Of a stretch of DNA of 64,000 nucleotides, positions 50,150 to 59,559 are shown one piece after another (the stretch's first letter is position 1; the number at the start of each line of letters is the position of its first letter). The notes beneath the pieces are model-generated. The model worked only from the letters and a program-made list of their open reading frames with translations. It ran no database searches and had not been told where the DNA came from. The translations under genes and the position numbers were made by a program. This DNA is from Candidatus Bandiella numerosa (GTDB taxonomy: Bacteria; Pseudomonadota; Alphaproteobacteria; Rickettsiales; Midichloriaceae), in the NCBI RefSeq assembly GCF_029981845.1, contig NZ_CP104165.1, forward strand, positions 1 to 64,000, given 5' to 3'.

Positions 50150-51961
50150 TTAATAATGATTTTTACTTACCATTGTTACTTGAGATTTCCATAACTCAAA
50201 ATAATAACCTTTATTATTTAATAATTCTTGATGTTTACCTTCTTCAACAATAACCCCTTGTTTTAAAACAATAATATGGTCAATAGATGTAATAGCAGCA
50301 AGTCTATGAGCAATAATAAGAAAAGTAGCATTTTTAGCTAACTTACTAATTGAATTTTGTATGTGTTTTTCAGTTATAAAATCAAGATTAGATGTTACCT
50401 CATCGAAAATGTATATTAAAGGTTTTTTTAGTAATAACCTGGCTATAGTTATTCTTTGCTTTTCACCTGATGATAAAGTTAAACCATTCTCTCCTATTAC
50501 AGTCTCCAGTCCTAAAGGTAAATTGCTAATCATATCAGTTAATTGTACAGCTTTTAAAACATTGTTAATCTCTGTAGATGTAGCATTAAAATTACCATAA
50601 CATAAATTATAATGTATTGTATTATTAAAAAGATTTAGATTTTGAGGAGTTATACCTACTAAATGAGTAAGAATATCAGAATGAATATCCAATATGTTGT
50701 GACCATTAATTAATATTTCCCCTGAATTAGGAGTATAAAATCGGAATAAAAGGTTAGAAATTGTAGATTTTCCAGATCCACTACCTCCTACCAAAGCAAC
50801 AGTTTTATTTGGGAATAATTTAAAAGATACATTTTTTAAAATATTTTGTTCTTTATTAAAAGCAAAACTTACATTTTTAAATTCAACTATACATGATTTG
50901 GTATGTCTTTTTAAAGAAGTTCTACTATTAGGTTCAATTTGTGGGCTTAGTTTTAAAAGCTTAAATATATACTCCATATCTGTAAACCCTTTACGCATCT
51001 CTTTAAATATATAACCAAATAAAAATAATGGATTTGCAAACTGCAAAATATAACTGTTTATTAAAATAAAATCAGCAATTGATAAATGATTATATACTGT
51101 TTGTTGTCCAGCTATTAAGGTTATAACTACAATACATATCCCTATAATTAATATTTGCCCTAAACGCATGTAACAAGCTATTTTTTGTGCATGTACTGCA
51201 CTATTTTCACGCTTACTAAGTAAATTTTTTACTTGCTTATTCTCATAATTGAAATTCCCAAAATATTTAATAAGTGAAAAATTTATAAGACCATCAACTA
51301 TTAAAGCATTAGCTTTAAAATGATCTTGATTACTTAAATCTTGCGCTTCTGATATAAATTTTGCAAATACAATACTAAATATTATAAAAATAAATAAAGT
51401 GCCAATAAGTATTGCACCTAATAAATAACCATATAAATAATAAATAATTCCAGTCGCTATTATAATTTCAATAATTATTGGTATTATACTTAACAAAAAT
51501 CCCCAAAGAATATTAGGAAATGCCTGGTAAGCTTTTTCTATATAGCTTATTGTTTCTCCTATTTTTTTACTTACATGAAAATGGTAAGGTAATTTATGTA
51601 TGTGAGCAATTACTTCTTGGCATAAAAAATTAACACTTTTTTCTATAGCTTTTAATAACAAAAATTCTCTTAGTAAATTACACGCTTGCGCACTTATCCA
51701 AATAAAACAATATAAAAAAATAAAAAAAATAACTTGTGATGAAAAATTACCTAGATTTAAAGACAATAGCAGTATTATTTTTCTTAATACTAAAGGAAAT
51801 ATAATATTTAATACCATCATTACTACTGTAGATAGAACAAATATAATATACCGATTTCTTATATTAGAGCTACTTATCCAAATATAAGGTAATAACTTAT
51901 TGATAAAATATATGCGTTGCTTAAAGCATGAATAAAAATTTAACAAATAATTATAAATCAT
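50150..51961 (-). CDS. ABC exporter (fused membrane and ATPase domains)
   Basis: 603 residues. Residues 1-330 hold six hydrophobic segments of a type IV exporter membrane domain; residues 350-603 are the ATPase with Walker A GGSGSGKSTISNLLFRFY, Q-loop VGITPQNLNLF, signature LSSGEKQRITIARLLL, Walker B IYIFDEVTSNLD and the H-loop in LIIAHRLAAI. A homodimer exporting a peptide or lipid-like substrate is expected. Placement between the arginase and the second ABC gene suggests export of the locus product. The gene starts within the intergenic 46 bases after the 815-residue protein. Confidence 0.93.
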   Translation of the reverse strand: MIYNYLLNFYSCFKQRIYFINKLLPYIWISSSNIRNRYIIFVLSTVVMMVLNIIFPLVLRKIILLLSLNLGNFSSQVIFFIFLYCFIWISAQACNLLREFLLLKAIEKSVNFLCQEVIAHIHKLPYHFHVSKKIGETISYIEKAYQAFPNILWGFLLSIIPIIIEIIIATGIIYYLYGYLLGAILIGTLFIFIIFSIVFAKFISEAQDLSNQDHFKANALIVDGLINFSLIKYFGNFNYENKQVKNLLSKRENSAVHAQKIACYMRLGQILIIGICIVVITLIAGQQTVYNHLSIADFILINSYILQFANPLFLFGYIFKEMRKGFTDMEYIFKLLKLSPQIEPNSRTSLKRHTKSCIVEFKNVSFAFNKEQNILKNVSFKLFPNKTVALVGGSGSGKSTISNLLFRFYTPNSGEILINGHNILDIHSDILTHLVGITPQNLNLFNNTIHYNLCYGNFNATSTEINNVLKAVQLTDMISNLPLGLETVIGENGLTLSSGEKQRITIARLLLKKPLIYIFDEVTSNLDFITEKHIQNSISKLAKNATFLIIAHRLAAITSIDHIIVLKQGVIVEEGKHQELLNNKGYYFELWKSQVTMVSKNHY

Positions 51962-52007
51962 TGAAGTTTAATACCACATTATTAATTTGATTGATTTCAC
52001 TAAAAAA

Positions 52008-54455
52008 TTAAAAATCATGCCCCATATCATTTATTTCAAAAGTTTTAAGTTCTAATGTATTATTTTTTATAGATAATTCAAAATCATAAAAATTCATGCT
52101 ATCATTCACATGATGATCTATACAAATAACTAACGCATTGCTACTCTCTAAAGTTTCTTTTATTAATGATTGCATTTCAAATATAGCTTTTTGATGCAAA
52201 CCTGTGAATGGCTCATCTAAAAGAAGTATTTTTGGGCTTTGCATTAATGCAGAAACCAACAAAACTTTTTTCTTTTGTCCGCCACTCAAAACATAATTCC
52301 AGTCTTTTTTTACATTCATAAAATTTTCTATATCACATTTTTCTTTTTCTATATTATTACTATTACACAAATCTAACTTTTGAAGCATTTTTAAAACCTT
52401 ATAATATATTTCTTTATTTTCCTGCACCTTAATCAGTTGTGGATAATAAATTGCCTCTAGAAGAGTAGTATCTAGAGGAAAAAAATCCTTTTGTGACATC
52501 AAAATAATTTCATTTACCTTATCTAAATTATGTGGATATTCAATAACACCACTAGCCTTTATTCCATCATATTTTATTCCTTTTATTTTGGAGAGTAAGC
52601 TACTCTTACCTGAACCTGAATTACCCGTTAATGCATAATATGCTCCTAATTTTAGATTTATTTCTTTTATATAAATCAATTCATTATTCCCTATACTTAA
52701 ATTTAAATCCTTAAACACTAGCCCGTGGTTTATATCACCTATTTGATTTAAACTTGTAAAAGTTGTGTCTTCAACATATTCAATCTTATCTATAAAAGAA
52801 TTTAAATTTTTAATAGAGTTATTAACTTCTTCAATTTTTTTAGCATTTTTCCCCCTCCAACTCATTAGTGATGATATACTCTCAGTCGCTGCAGCTATTT
52901 TTAAACGCCCATCTAAATGTAATTCCCCAATATGGGCTTTATACCCTATTGAAAAAAAGGTAAACATTATGTTTGTGTATAATTCAACTTCTTTCCAGGT
53001 ATCATAAAGATGTTTCACCAATAATTGTTTAGTTGTTATTAATTTTATATCATTATTTAAGATTTTTAATATTTCTTTACTATAAATAAATCCATTACGC
53101 TCCACTACCGTCTCTACATTTCTTGCATCATGTTTTAAAATACTATTTTTCCTACTTTCAAAATCTCTTAAGATATTACTATAAATTACCTCCCATTTAG
53201 AAAGATTCTCTGATATATATTGTGTGCAACTATAATAAATTTGGTAAATAATTATTAAATCTTGTGCATTATATTGATACATTAAATATTGGCTATAGCT
53301 GCTTTTAATAATATCATTAAAAAAACTTTTTCTAAGTCCCTCTCCATTATTAGCAACTATTGCTATATCTTTATTTAAATTATCAATTAAAACTTCGCTA
53401 TTATCTTGTTGTAAAAGTTTGAGAGGTATTTCACCTATTATCCACTTATTACTAATAATATTACATAATTGATTTTGAAATTGAAAACTGAAGTACGCAT
53501 CAAAAGGATTTATTAAAAACTGTTTTATTATAATTAAAGATGGAAGCATCAAAAATATATCTTTCAAAGATAGTTTAAATGATTCCCATATCTGAGAATC
53601 TACTAATTCTCCATAAAATGCACCATTATATTTTTGAAAATAACCCATTAATTTAAAATGTAAAAATTGTTCTACTATAGCAAAACCTGATGCAGTAATA
53701 ATCTGTTTTTCTAGCATATCAGTATATGCTAACTCTTGCCCTAATCTCACATGCATTATTTTTATTTCTTTTTGTATATTGAGTGCATTCACATTAGATT
53801 TCTGATCTTCATCATACATAATTTTAATTGAGCTTATAACAACCGAAATACTTTCTAATAAATATGGCATCCCTTCTTCCAAATTTTTAAATAATACACT
53901 TACTTTCTCTAATTTCAGTTTGTTGATTATAAAATTACTGCTCAACCCTACTATTTTTCCTTTTAACAAACGTGTCCCCGTAGCAAATGATACAGCTGTT
54001 GAAATATAATACTTATTATAAAGCTTATAATGAATAAATATTTCTTCTATGCTGCCAAATAATATAGCACCTATCCCACCTTTCCACCCATATACACAAC
54101 TTCCATACAATCCTAATTGTACAGGATTACTTATTTTATTGGCATACTCACTATATTCGCTAATTGTCAGCTTAAAAAGCATAAGATTTAACACCCCACC
54201 AATACCTCTTATTACCCAAGAAGTACTGAGGGTCGCAAAAGAACTTATTCCTTGAATTATTGGAGATAAGTACCTACTATTAGTATAACCTAAGCTTATT
54301 AAAGATTCATCTATAGTGCCAATAACTATTCCTGCTAAACTCCCTGGCAAACCAAATCCTATAGCTCCTGATGCAGCATTAGCAATTGGCGTAAATAAAA
54401 AATCATAATTATTTATTATATCATAGATAGAGATTTTTTTATTTTTTACTTGCAT
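52008..54455 (-). CDS. Large ABC transporter with divergent membrane domain
   Basis: 815 residues. Residues 1-180 are glycine-rich and hydrophobic (GAIGFGLPGSLAGIVIG and similar) without a known match. Residues 200-590 resemble a diverged SbmA/BacA-type or ABC-D membrane domain, with NPFDAYFSFQFQNQLCNIIS and a later ESISSLMSWRGKNAKKIEEV coupling region; that assignment is weak. Residues 600-815 are an ATPase with Walker A LTGNSGSGKSSLLSKIKG, signature LSGGQKKKVLLVSALMQS and Walker B ILLLDEPFTGLHQ. The fusion to an extra hydrophobic N-terminal module is unusual. It probably works with, or in parallel to, the exporter 46 bases downstream. Confidence 0.75.
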   Translation of the reverse strand: MQVKNKKISIYDIINNYDFLFTPIANAASGAIGFGLPGSLAGIVIGTIDESLISLGYTNSRYLSPIIQGISSFATLSTSWVIRGIGGVLNLMLFKLTISEYSEYANKISNPVQLGLYGSCVYGWKGGIGAILFGSIEEIFIHYKLYNKYYISTAVSFATGTRLLKGKIVGLSSNFIINKLKLEKVSVLFKNLEEGMPYLLESISVVISSIKIMYDEDQKSNVNALNIQKEIKIMHVRLGQELAYTDMLEKQIITASGFAIVEQFLHFKLMGYFQKYNGAFYGELVDSQIWESFKLSLKDIFLMLPSLIIIKQFLINPFDAYFSFQFQNQLCNIISNKWIIGEIPLKLLQQDNSEVLIDNLNKDIAIVANNGEGLRKSFFNDIIKSSYSQYLMYQYNAQDLIIIYQIYYSCTQYISENLSKWEVIYSNILRDFESRKNSILKHDARNVETVVERNGFIYSKEILKILNNDIKLITTKQLLVKHLYDTWKEVELYTNIMFTFFSIGYKAHIGELHLDGRLKIAAATESISSLMSWRGKNAKKIEEVNNSIKNLNSFIDKIEYVEDTTFTSLNQIGDINHGLVFKDLNLSIGNNELIYIKEINLKLGAYYALTGNSGSGKSSLLSKIKGIKYDGIKASGVIEYPHNLDKVNEIILMSQKDFFPLDTTLLEAIYYPQLIKVQENKEIYYKVLKMLQKLDLCNSNNIEKEKCDIENFMNVKKDWNYVLSGGQKKKVLLVSALMQSPKILLLDEPFTGLHQKAIFEMQSLIKETLESSNALVICIDHHVNDSMNFYDFELSIKNNTLELKTFEINDMGHDF

Positions 54456-54521
54456 ATTAATGAGTCTATAAAAAATTATAATTGTAACTATACTAACATA
54501 ATAATTAATATGAAAAACTTA

Positions 54522-55295
54522 CTATTTTGGTAATCCGATACCCGCTGACAATATTCCACCATCTATAATTACATCAGAGGCAGTGGTATATAGTGATTGG
54601 TCTGAAGCTAAATGCAACACATTAAATGCAACCTCATCAACAGTACCCATTCTCTTAAGTGGTAACGAGTCAATAAATAACTTAAATTTATTTTTATCTT
54701 TTTTAAGATGATCCCACATTCTAGTATCTATAGCTGCAGAGCTTATAGAATTACACCTAATTTTGTATCCTTTTTGAGCACAATACAATGCTAAAGATTT
54801 GGTATAGTTTCTTATAGCTGCTTTACTTGATGCATATGCTGATAAATTCGGAACACCTAAAATCCCTGATCTAGAGGCAATATTTACAATAGAACAATTT
54901 TGATTACTCTTTTTCATAAGTTTCATTCCATACTTACATCCTAAAAATACGCTTGTTAAGTTTATTTTATGTATATAATCCCAAGTTTCTAATGACATAT
55001 TTTCAGGATTTTGAGTATATTCAAATCCATTAATTCCGGCATTATTAACTAAAATATTTAACTTTTGATACTTTTTTTCAATATAGTTTATTATTTCAAG
55101 CCAATTTTTTTCAATACTAACATCATAACATAAGTAATCTAAATTAAAACTAGGTATATCTTGATTATAGTTTTGATCTAAATCAATTATTACTACTTTA
55201 GCTCCATTTTCTATAAAGATCTTAGCTATAGCCTTGCCTATACCATTTACACCTCCTGTAACTATTGCTATTTTATCTATTAACTTTTTGTCCAT
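54522..55295 (-). CDS. Short-chain dehydrogenase/reductase
   Basis: 257 residues of a classical SDR: the nucleotide site TGGVNGIGKAIAKIF with a following Asp (VVIIDLD) that favours NAD(H), the NNAG motif near residue 90, a catalytic Ser in ASRSGILG and the YASSKAA Tyr-x-x-x-Lys. The C-terminal IIDGGILSAG is standard. It is divergently transcribed from the dioxygenase gene, 81 bases away. A role as 4-hydroxymandelate dehydrogenase is a reasonable guess from context, since no FMN-dependent hydroxymandelate oxidase is seen; other alcohol substrates are equally possible from sequence alone. Confidence 0.9.
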   Translation of the reverse strand: MDKKLIDKIAIVTGGVNGIGKAIAKIFIENGAKVVIIDLDQNYNQDIPSFNLDYLCYDVSIEKNWLEIINYIEKKYQKLNILVNNAGINGFEYTQNPENMSLETWDYIHKINLTSVFLGCKYGMKLMKKSNQNCSIVNIASRSGILGVPNLSAYASSKAAIRNYTKSLALYCAQKGYKIRCNSISSAAIDTRMWDHLKKDKNKFKLFIDSLPLKRMGTVDEVAFNVLHLASDQSLYTTASDVIIDGGILSAGIGLPK

Positions 55296-55376
55296 AATAA
55301 TTTTAACTTTTTATATTGAATATTTTTTTAATCACTATAGCATAAAAAGCTATATGTTATTATTTTAATCTTAAAT
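55296..55376. promoter_or_regulatory. Divergent promoter region SDR / dioxygenase
   Basis: 81 AT-rich bases between two divergent start codons must hold both promoters. A dyad TATAGC-(7 nt)-GCTATA at 55336-55354 sits about 20 bases before the dioxygenase start and could be an operator. No convincing -35/-10 pair can be chosen because of the base composition. Confidence 0.4.
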
Positions 55377-56414
55377 ATGTTTATAAAAATAAAATACATA
55401 GAAATATATGTAGCTAACATTGTACAATCTAAATATTTTTATACTAATGGTTTTGGCTTTAAGGAAATTTACACTAAAAGTGATCAAAATAATAGCATAG
55501 AACAATCTTTGCTAAAGTTAGGAAGTATTTTATTGCTATTAACTTCTTCAAAAGACAGTGAGAGCAACACAAGTAAGGAGGTTAGTATTCGTGGAGATAC
55601 TATTAAGGATATAGGTCTAGAAGTAAATGATGTAAATTCAATAGTCAATAAGGCTCATACCTTCGGTGCTAATATATTAGAGCAACCAAATGAATGTTTA
55701 TTATTTGAATCAGAAAGAGTTATTAAAGCTGTTATTGATACTTTTGGAGAAACAAAGCACACATTGATTCAACAAATCGATTCTAACAATAATACAGTTG
55801 GTACTCACGAGAGAAGCAATGATATTAAGTGTATAGACCACTTAGCTATTGCTGTAGAAGATTTTGATTATTGTAAAAACTATTACAAAACCATATTTGG
55901 ATTTTACCAATCTTATAAGGAAAAAATTGAAACAAATCTTACTGGCATGGATTCAATAGTAATGAACTTACCAAATAATCAAATAAAATTAGTGTTTATT
56001 AAACCTTTAAAAAAGAAACTAACATCTCAAATTGACATGTTTTTAAAATACAATGGGTGTCCAGGAGTCCAGCACATTGCCTTTTTAAGTACAAATATAA
56101 TTAATACATTAAAAACTTTGGGAAGTAACGGTATTGAACTACTAAATATACCCAATTCTTACTACAGTAATTTATCACAAAATATAAAATTGAACTATAA
56201 AAAAGTTCTAAATGAATTGAGAGATTTAAATATACTAATTGATGAAGAAGATAATAAATTTCTTCTTCAAGTTTTTACTAAACCAATTCATACTAAACCC
56301 ACACTCTTTTATGAAATTATACAAAGAGATGGTGCAAGTAATTTTGGCAAAAATAACATCATAGCTTTATTTAAAGCCATGGAAGAACAACAAAAAGTTA
56401 GCAAGGAAATATAA
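55377..56414 (+). CDS. 4-hydroxymandelate synthase / HPPD family dioxygenase
   Basis: 345 residues with the two-domain vicinal-oxygen-chelate fold of HPPD. N-terminal domain: IEIYVANIVQSKYFYTNGFG. C-terminal iron ligands are the His in CIDHLAIAVEDF, the His in CPGVQHIAFLS and the Glu in LFYEIIQRDG, followed by FGKNNIIALFKAME. HPPD makes homogentisate; its close relative HmaS turns the same substrate, 4-hydroxyphenylpyruvate, into 4-hydroxymandelate for hydroxyphenylglycine. In an NRPS locus, next to an SDR and an aminotransferase, HmaS is the better reading, but residues that separate the two cannot be judged by eye. The stop overlaps the next start (TAATG). Confidence 0.85.
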   Translation: MFIKIKYIEIYVANIVQSKYFYTNGFGFKEIYTKSDQNNSIEQSLLKLGSILLLLTSSKDSESNTSKEVSIRGDTIKDIGLEVNDVNSIVNKAHTFGANILEQPNECLLFESERVIKAVIDTFGETKHTLIQQIDSNNNTVGTHERSNDIKCIDHLAIAVEDFDYCKNYYKTIFGFYQSYKEKIETNLTGMDSIVMNLPNNQIKLVFIKPLKKKLTSQIDMFLKYNGCPGVQHIAFLSTNIINTLKTLGSNGIELLNIPNSYYSNLSQNIKLNYKKVLNELRDLNILIDEEDNKFLLQVFTKPIHTKPTLFYEIIQRDGASNFGKNNIIALFKAMEEQQKVSKEI

Positions 56415-57565
56415 TGAAGTTTGCTAATTGGACTAGAAATCTCTCACCTTCTGCAATGCAAAAATCTTTGGAGGTTGATAATTTTTCAGAATACATTTCT
56501 TTTGCTTTAGGATTGCCTGATGAAACAACATTACCTGCAGAATTTTGTTCGTCAATCAAATTTACTCAACAAAACTTACAATACTCTCCTACAAGTCATT
56601 TATTAAAAACTCATATAACAGAAATAATGAAAATGAGGGGAGTAATATGTAAAGAAGAGGAGATATTCATAACAAGTGGAGCACAACAAGGCATTGGTTT
56701 AATGACAAAATTACTCTGTAATGTTAGAGATAATATTATTGTTGAAAACCTTACTTATCCAGGCTTTATTCAAGCTGTGCAAACATTAAATGTTAACCTA
56801 ATATCAATATCCACTAATTATGATACCGGTATCGATTTAGAAGAATTAGAAACAAAAATTAAATCATTAAATAAAAAGCCAGCATTTATTTATATTGTGG
56901 CAGATGGCAGTAATCCAACCGGAAACAGCCTAACAATTAAAAAGAGACAACAATTAATTGGTATAGCACTAAAATATGATGTTCCTATATTAGAAGATGA
57001 TCCATATGGTTTATTATATTATGAGCAAAACTACCCAGCATTAAAATCATTCAGTAGTAACAATGTATGTTATGTAGGTTCTTTTTCAAAAGTCATTGCA
57101 CCTTCTTTAAGAGTGGGTTGGATAGTTATCCCATCTAAATTAATAAAAAAACTATCAATTCTTAAAGAATCATTTGATATTAATACACAAACATTATCTC
57201 AAAAAGTAGTATTAGAATTCCTAGAAAAGAATAAGTTTGAAACTCACTTAAAAAATATAAGAAGTTTATATAGAAGAAAAAGAAATTTAATGGTAGATGC
57301 TATTATGCATCACTTACAAGACAAAGTCATTTTACATAAACCGAATAATGGAATATGTCTATGGATTAGATTTGATAAGCAAATGAATTCTAAAGAGATA
57401 TTGATTAAAGCTGTTAAGAATAAACTTTTATTTATACCAGGTAATGATTTTAATATAAGCAATAATTTAGAAATTGCTGCTAATTGTGCGAGACTTAATT
57501 TCAGTCATTGTAAATTAGAAAATATTGACAAGGGTATAAAAATTTTATCAACAATCATTCCTTAA
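56414..57565 (+). CDS. PLP aminotransferase, class I (HpgT / 2-aminoadipate type)
   Basis: 383 residues of a fold-type I aminotransferase: ISFALGLPDETTLPAEF near the start, the PLP-stacking segment ITSGAQQGIGLMTKLL, DGSNPTGNSL, LEDDPYGLLYYEQNYPAL, and the Schiff-base Lys in YVGSFSKVIAPSLRVGW. This resembles the MocR/LysN branch that also contains HpgT. HpgT converts 4-hydroxybenzoylformate to hydroxyphenylglycine with tyrosine as donor, regenerating 4-hydroxyphenylpyruvate. The coupling to the dioxygenase by a one-base overlap supports that pairing. Other keto-acid substrates cannot be excluded. Confidence 0.88.
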   Translation: MKFANWTRNLSPSAMQKSLEVDNFSEYISFALGLPDETTLPAEFCSSIKFTQQNLQYSPTSHLLKTHITEIMKMRGVICKEEEIFITSGAQQGIGLMTKLLCNVRDNIIVENLTYPGFIQAVQTLNVNLISISTNYDTGIDLEELETKIKSLNKKPAFIYIVADGSNPTGNSLTIKKRQQLIGIALKYDVPILEDDPYGLLYYEQNYPALKSFSSNNVCYVGSFSKVIAPSLRVGWIVIPSKLIKKLSILKESFDINTQTLSQKVVLEFLEKNKFETHLKNIRSLYRRKRNLMVDAIMHHLQDKVILHKPNNGICLWIRFDKQMNSKEILIKAVKNKLLFIPGNDFNISNNLEIAANCARLNFSHCKLENIDKGIKILSTIIP

Positions 57566-57581
57566 ATTTATAATTTTTTTG

Positions 57582-58583
57582 ATGATAATAAGAAGAACAG
57601 AAGAAATAAAATCAGAAAATTTATTTTATAAATTATCAAATTTTTTAAGTATAACTAATTTATATATAAAAATTGAAGGGTTGAACATTGCAGGGTCAAT
57701 AAAAATTAAACCAGCAGTTGCATTATTGGAAAATTTAGAAAAAAATCATAAAATTACTCCTCAAAAAAATACTATAATTGAATCATCATCTGGTAATTTA
57801 GGAATTGCATTAAGTATTATTTGTAAACAAAAAGGATATATATTTATTTGTGTTATAGATCCTAATATTTCATACACTGCTGAGAAATTAATGGCAGCAT
57901 ATGGTACCAAACTAATTAAAGTGACTGAACGAGATAAAAACGGTGGCTATCTGAATACAAGAATTAATAAAATTAAACAACTGATGAAAGATAATTCTGA
58001 TATTGTTTGGACTAATCAATATGCAGCTTTAACTAATACAGAATCTCATTATCAAACTACAGCAAAAGAGATTTTAAAACAAATAAGGTATATAGATTAT
58101 CTATTTATAGGCGCAGGAACAACTGGCACTTTAACAGGATGTGCTAAATATTTCGCTGAAAAATCTCCTAATACAAAAATTATAGCAGTTGATGCTTATG
58201 GATCTGTTACATTTAATAATAAATCATTTAAACGTCTAATACCTGGGTTAGGCACAAGTAGGAAACCTGAAATATTCAACAATTATAATATTCATGATGT
58301 AATATTGATTAAAGAGCCAGATACTATAAGAATGTGCCATTATTTACTAAAAAAATATGGCTTATTTTTAGGAGGTTCTTCAGGCTCTACTATAGAAGCA
58401 ATTAGACAATTTAGTAAAAATCATACTATAAATAAAACCAGTAAAATCGTTACTATATCTCCAGATTTTGGAGATAAGTATATTAATACAATATATGATT
58501 ATCACTGGATAGAAAAAAATTATAACATACAACTTGCAAAGGAGGTAAAAGATGAGTCAAAACTTTTCAGTTATTACAGCTAA
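57582..58583 (+). CDS. sbnA: SbnA-like PLP enzyme (2,3-diaminopropionate pathway, step 1)
   Basis: About 333 residues of the cysteine-synthase fold. PLP-Lys lies in GLNIAGSIKIKPAVALLENL, the substrate loop is IESSSGNLGIALSI, WTNQYAALTNTESHY follows, and the phosphate-binding loop is FIGAGTTGTLTGCAKYF; GLFLGGSSGSTIEAI closes. SbnA condenses O-phospho-L-serine with glutamate to ACEGA, the precursor that SbnB splits. The identification rests on the SbnB gene overlapping it by 32 bases; a plain cysteine synthase would not have that partner. The ATG at 57582 is preferred over the TTG just before. Confidence 0.9.
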   Translation: MIIRRTEEIKSENLFYKLSNFLSITNLYIKIEGLNIAGSIKIKPAVALLENLEKNHKITPQKNTIIESSSGNLGIALSIICKQKGYIFICVIDPNISYTAEKLMAAYGTKLIKVTERDKNGGYLNTRINKIKQLMKDNSDIVWTNQYAALTNTESHYQTTAKEILKQIRYIDYLFIGAGTTGTLTGCAKYFAEKSPNTKIIAVDAYGSVTFNNKSFKRLIPGLGTSRKPEIFNNYNIHDVILIKEPDTIRMCHYLLKKYGLFLGGSSGSTIEAIRQFSKNHTINKTSKIVTISPDFGDKYINTIYDYHWIEKNYNIQLAKEVKDESKLFSYYS

Positions 58584-59550
58584 ATCAGTTGAAGGAATTA
58601 TTAATAATAATCATCAAGCTATATATGATATAATAAAAAAGACATATATTGCCCACCATAAAAAAGACACCGTTAATCCATCAAGTTACTTTATATGGTA
58701 TCCTGACAAACCATTATCTAGAATAATAGCATTACCAGCTCTAATTTCCAACGAAAATAAAATTGCTGGGATTAAATGGATATCTAGTAATCCAGAAAAT
58801 ATAAATAATGGATTAAATAGAGCTTCAGCAGTAGTTATATTAAATGATTATGAAACAGGATATCCTTTGGCTTGTATAGAAGGTAGCTTAATTAGTGCCG
58901 TGAGAACTGCTTATTCTGCAGTATTAGTTGCAGATCATTTAATAAAAGATAAAAAAGTAAATACTATAGGTGTAGTTGGAACTGGCAGGATAGCGTTTAA
59001 TATAATAAAATGCTTATCTAATCAAAATTGGAGTGCTGAAAACATTATTTTATATGATAAAGTAACTAGAAACGCAGAAAATTTTAGTAATCAATTAAAA
59101 AGCAAAAATATTACTTTAACCTCAGATATTATGGTAGAAAATGAACTAGATAAATTAATTCAAAACTCTGATTTATTAATTTTTACAACTACTGGTAAAA
59201 CACCATATGTAAATAAATATAATTTGATTAAGAAAAATGCAGTATTACTTAACATTTCTTTAAGAGATATATCACCTGATATTATAGAGCAATCATCAAA
59301 TATAGTAGATGATATTGAACATATTATGAATGCAAATACTAGCCCCCATTTAGCTCAACAAAAATATAATCATTCTAGATTTATAACTGCTACAATTGGA
59401 CAGTTGATAAGCAATAGCATGGATTTTGATATTAAGCCTATTATCATATCCCCCATGGGACTAGGAATATTAGATATTGCTTTAGCTAAATTTATATATG
59501 AAGAAGCACAAAACAAACAAGAAAATATTGTAATAAAAGATTTTTATTAA
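58552..59550 (+). CDS. sbnB: SbnB-like dehydrogenase (2,3-diaminopropionate pathway, step 2)
   Basis: 332 residues of the ornithine cyclodeaminase/mu-crystallin family, SbnB branch: SSYFIWYPDKPLSRIIALPA, GIKWISSNPENINNGLNRAS, the NAD site IGVVGTGRIAFNII, and ISLRDISPDII. SbnB oxidatively cleaves ACEGA to L-2,3-diaminopropionate and 2-oxoglutarate with NAD. The start is fixed by AGGAGG eight bases upstream, inside the sbnA-like gene. The product may be used by an NRPS of the locus. Confidence 0.93.
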   Translation: MSQNFSVITAKSVEGIINNNHQAIYDIIKKTYIAHHKKDTVNPSSYFIWYPDKPLSRIIALPALISNENKIAGIKWISSNPENINNGLNRASAVVILNDYETGYPLACIEGSLISAVRTAYSAVLVADHLIKDKKVNTIGVVGTGRIAFNIIKCLSNQNWSAENIILYDKVTRNAENFSNQLKSKNITLTSDIMVENELDKLIQNSDLLIFTTTGKTPYVNKYNLIKKNAVLLNISLRDISPDIIEQSSNIVDDIEHIMNANTSPHLAQQKYNHSRFITATIGQLISNSMDFDIKPIIISPMGLGILDIALAKFIYEEAQNKQENIVIKDFY

Positions 59551-59559
59551 TAAATAAAA

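Noticed and set aside
55377..56414. Ordinary HPPD for tyrosine breakdown
   Set aside because: No homogentisate dioxygenase or other catabolic gene is present and the gene is coupled to an aminotransferase in an NRPS locus; kept only as an alternative.
57582..58583. Cysteine synthase for primary metabolism
   Set aside because: It overlaps an unmistakable SbnB-type gene; the pair is the known diaminopropionate route.
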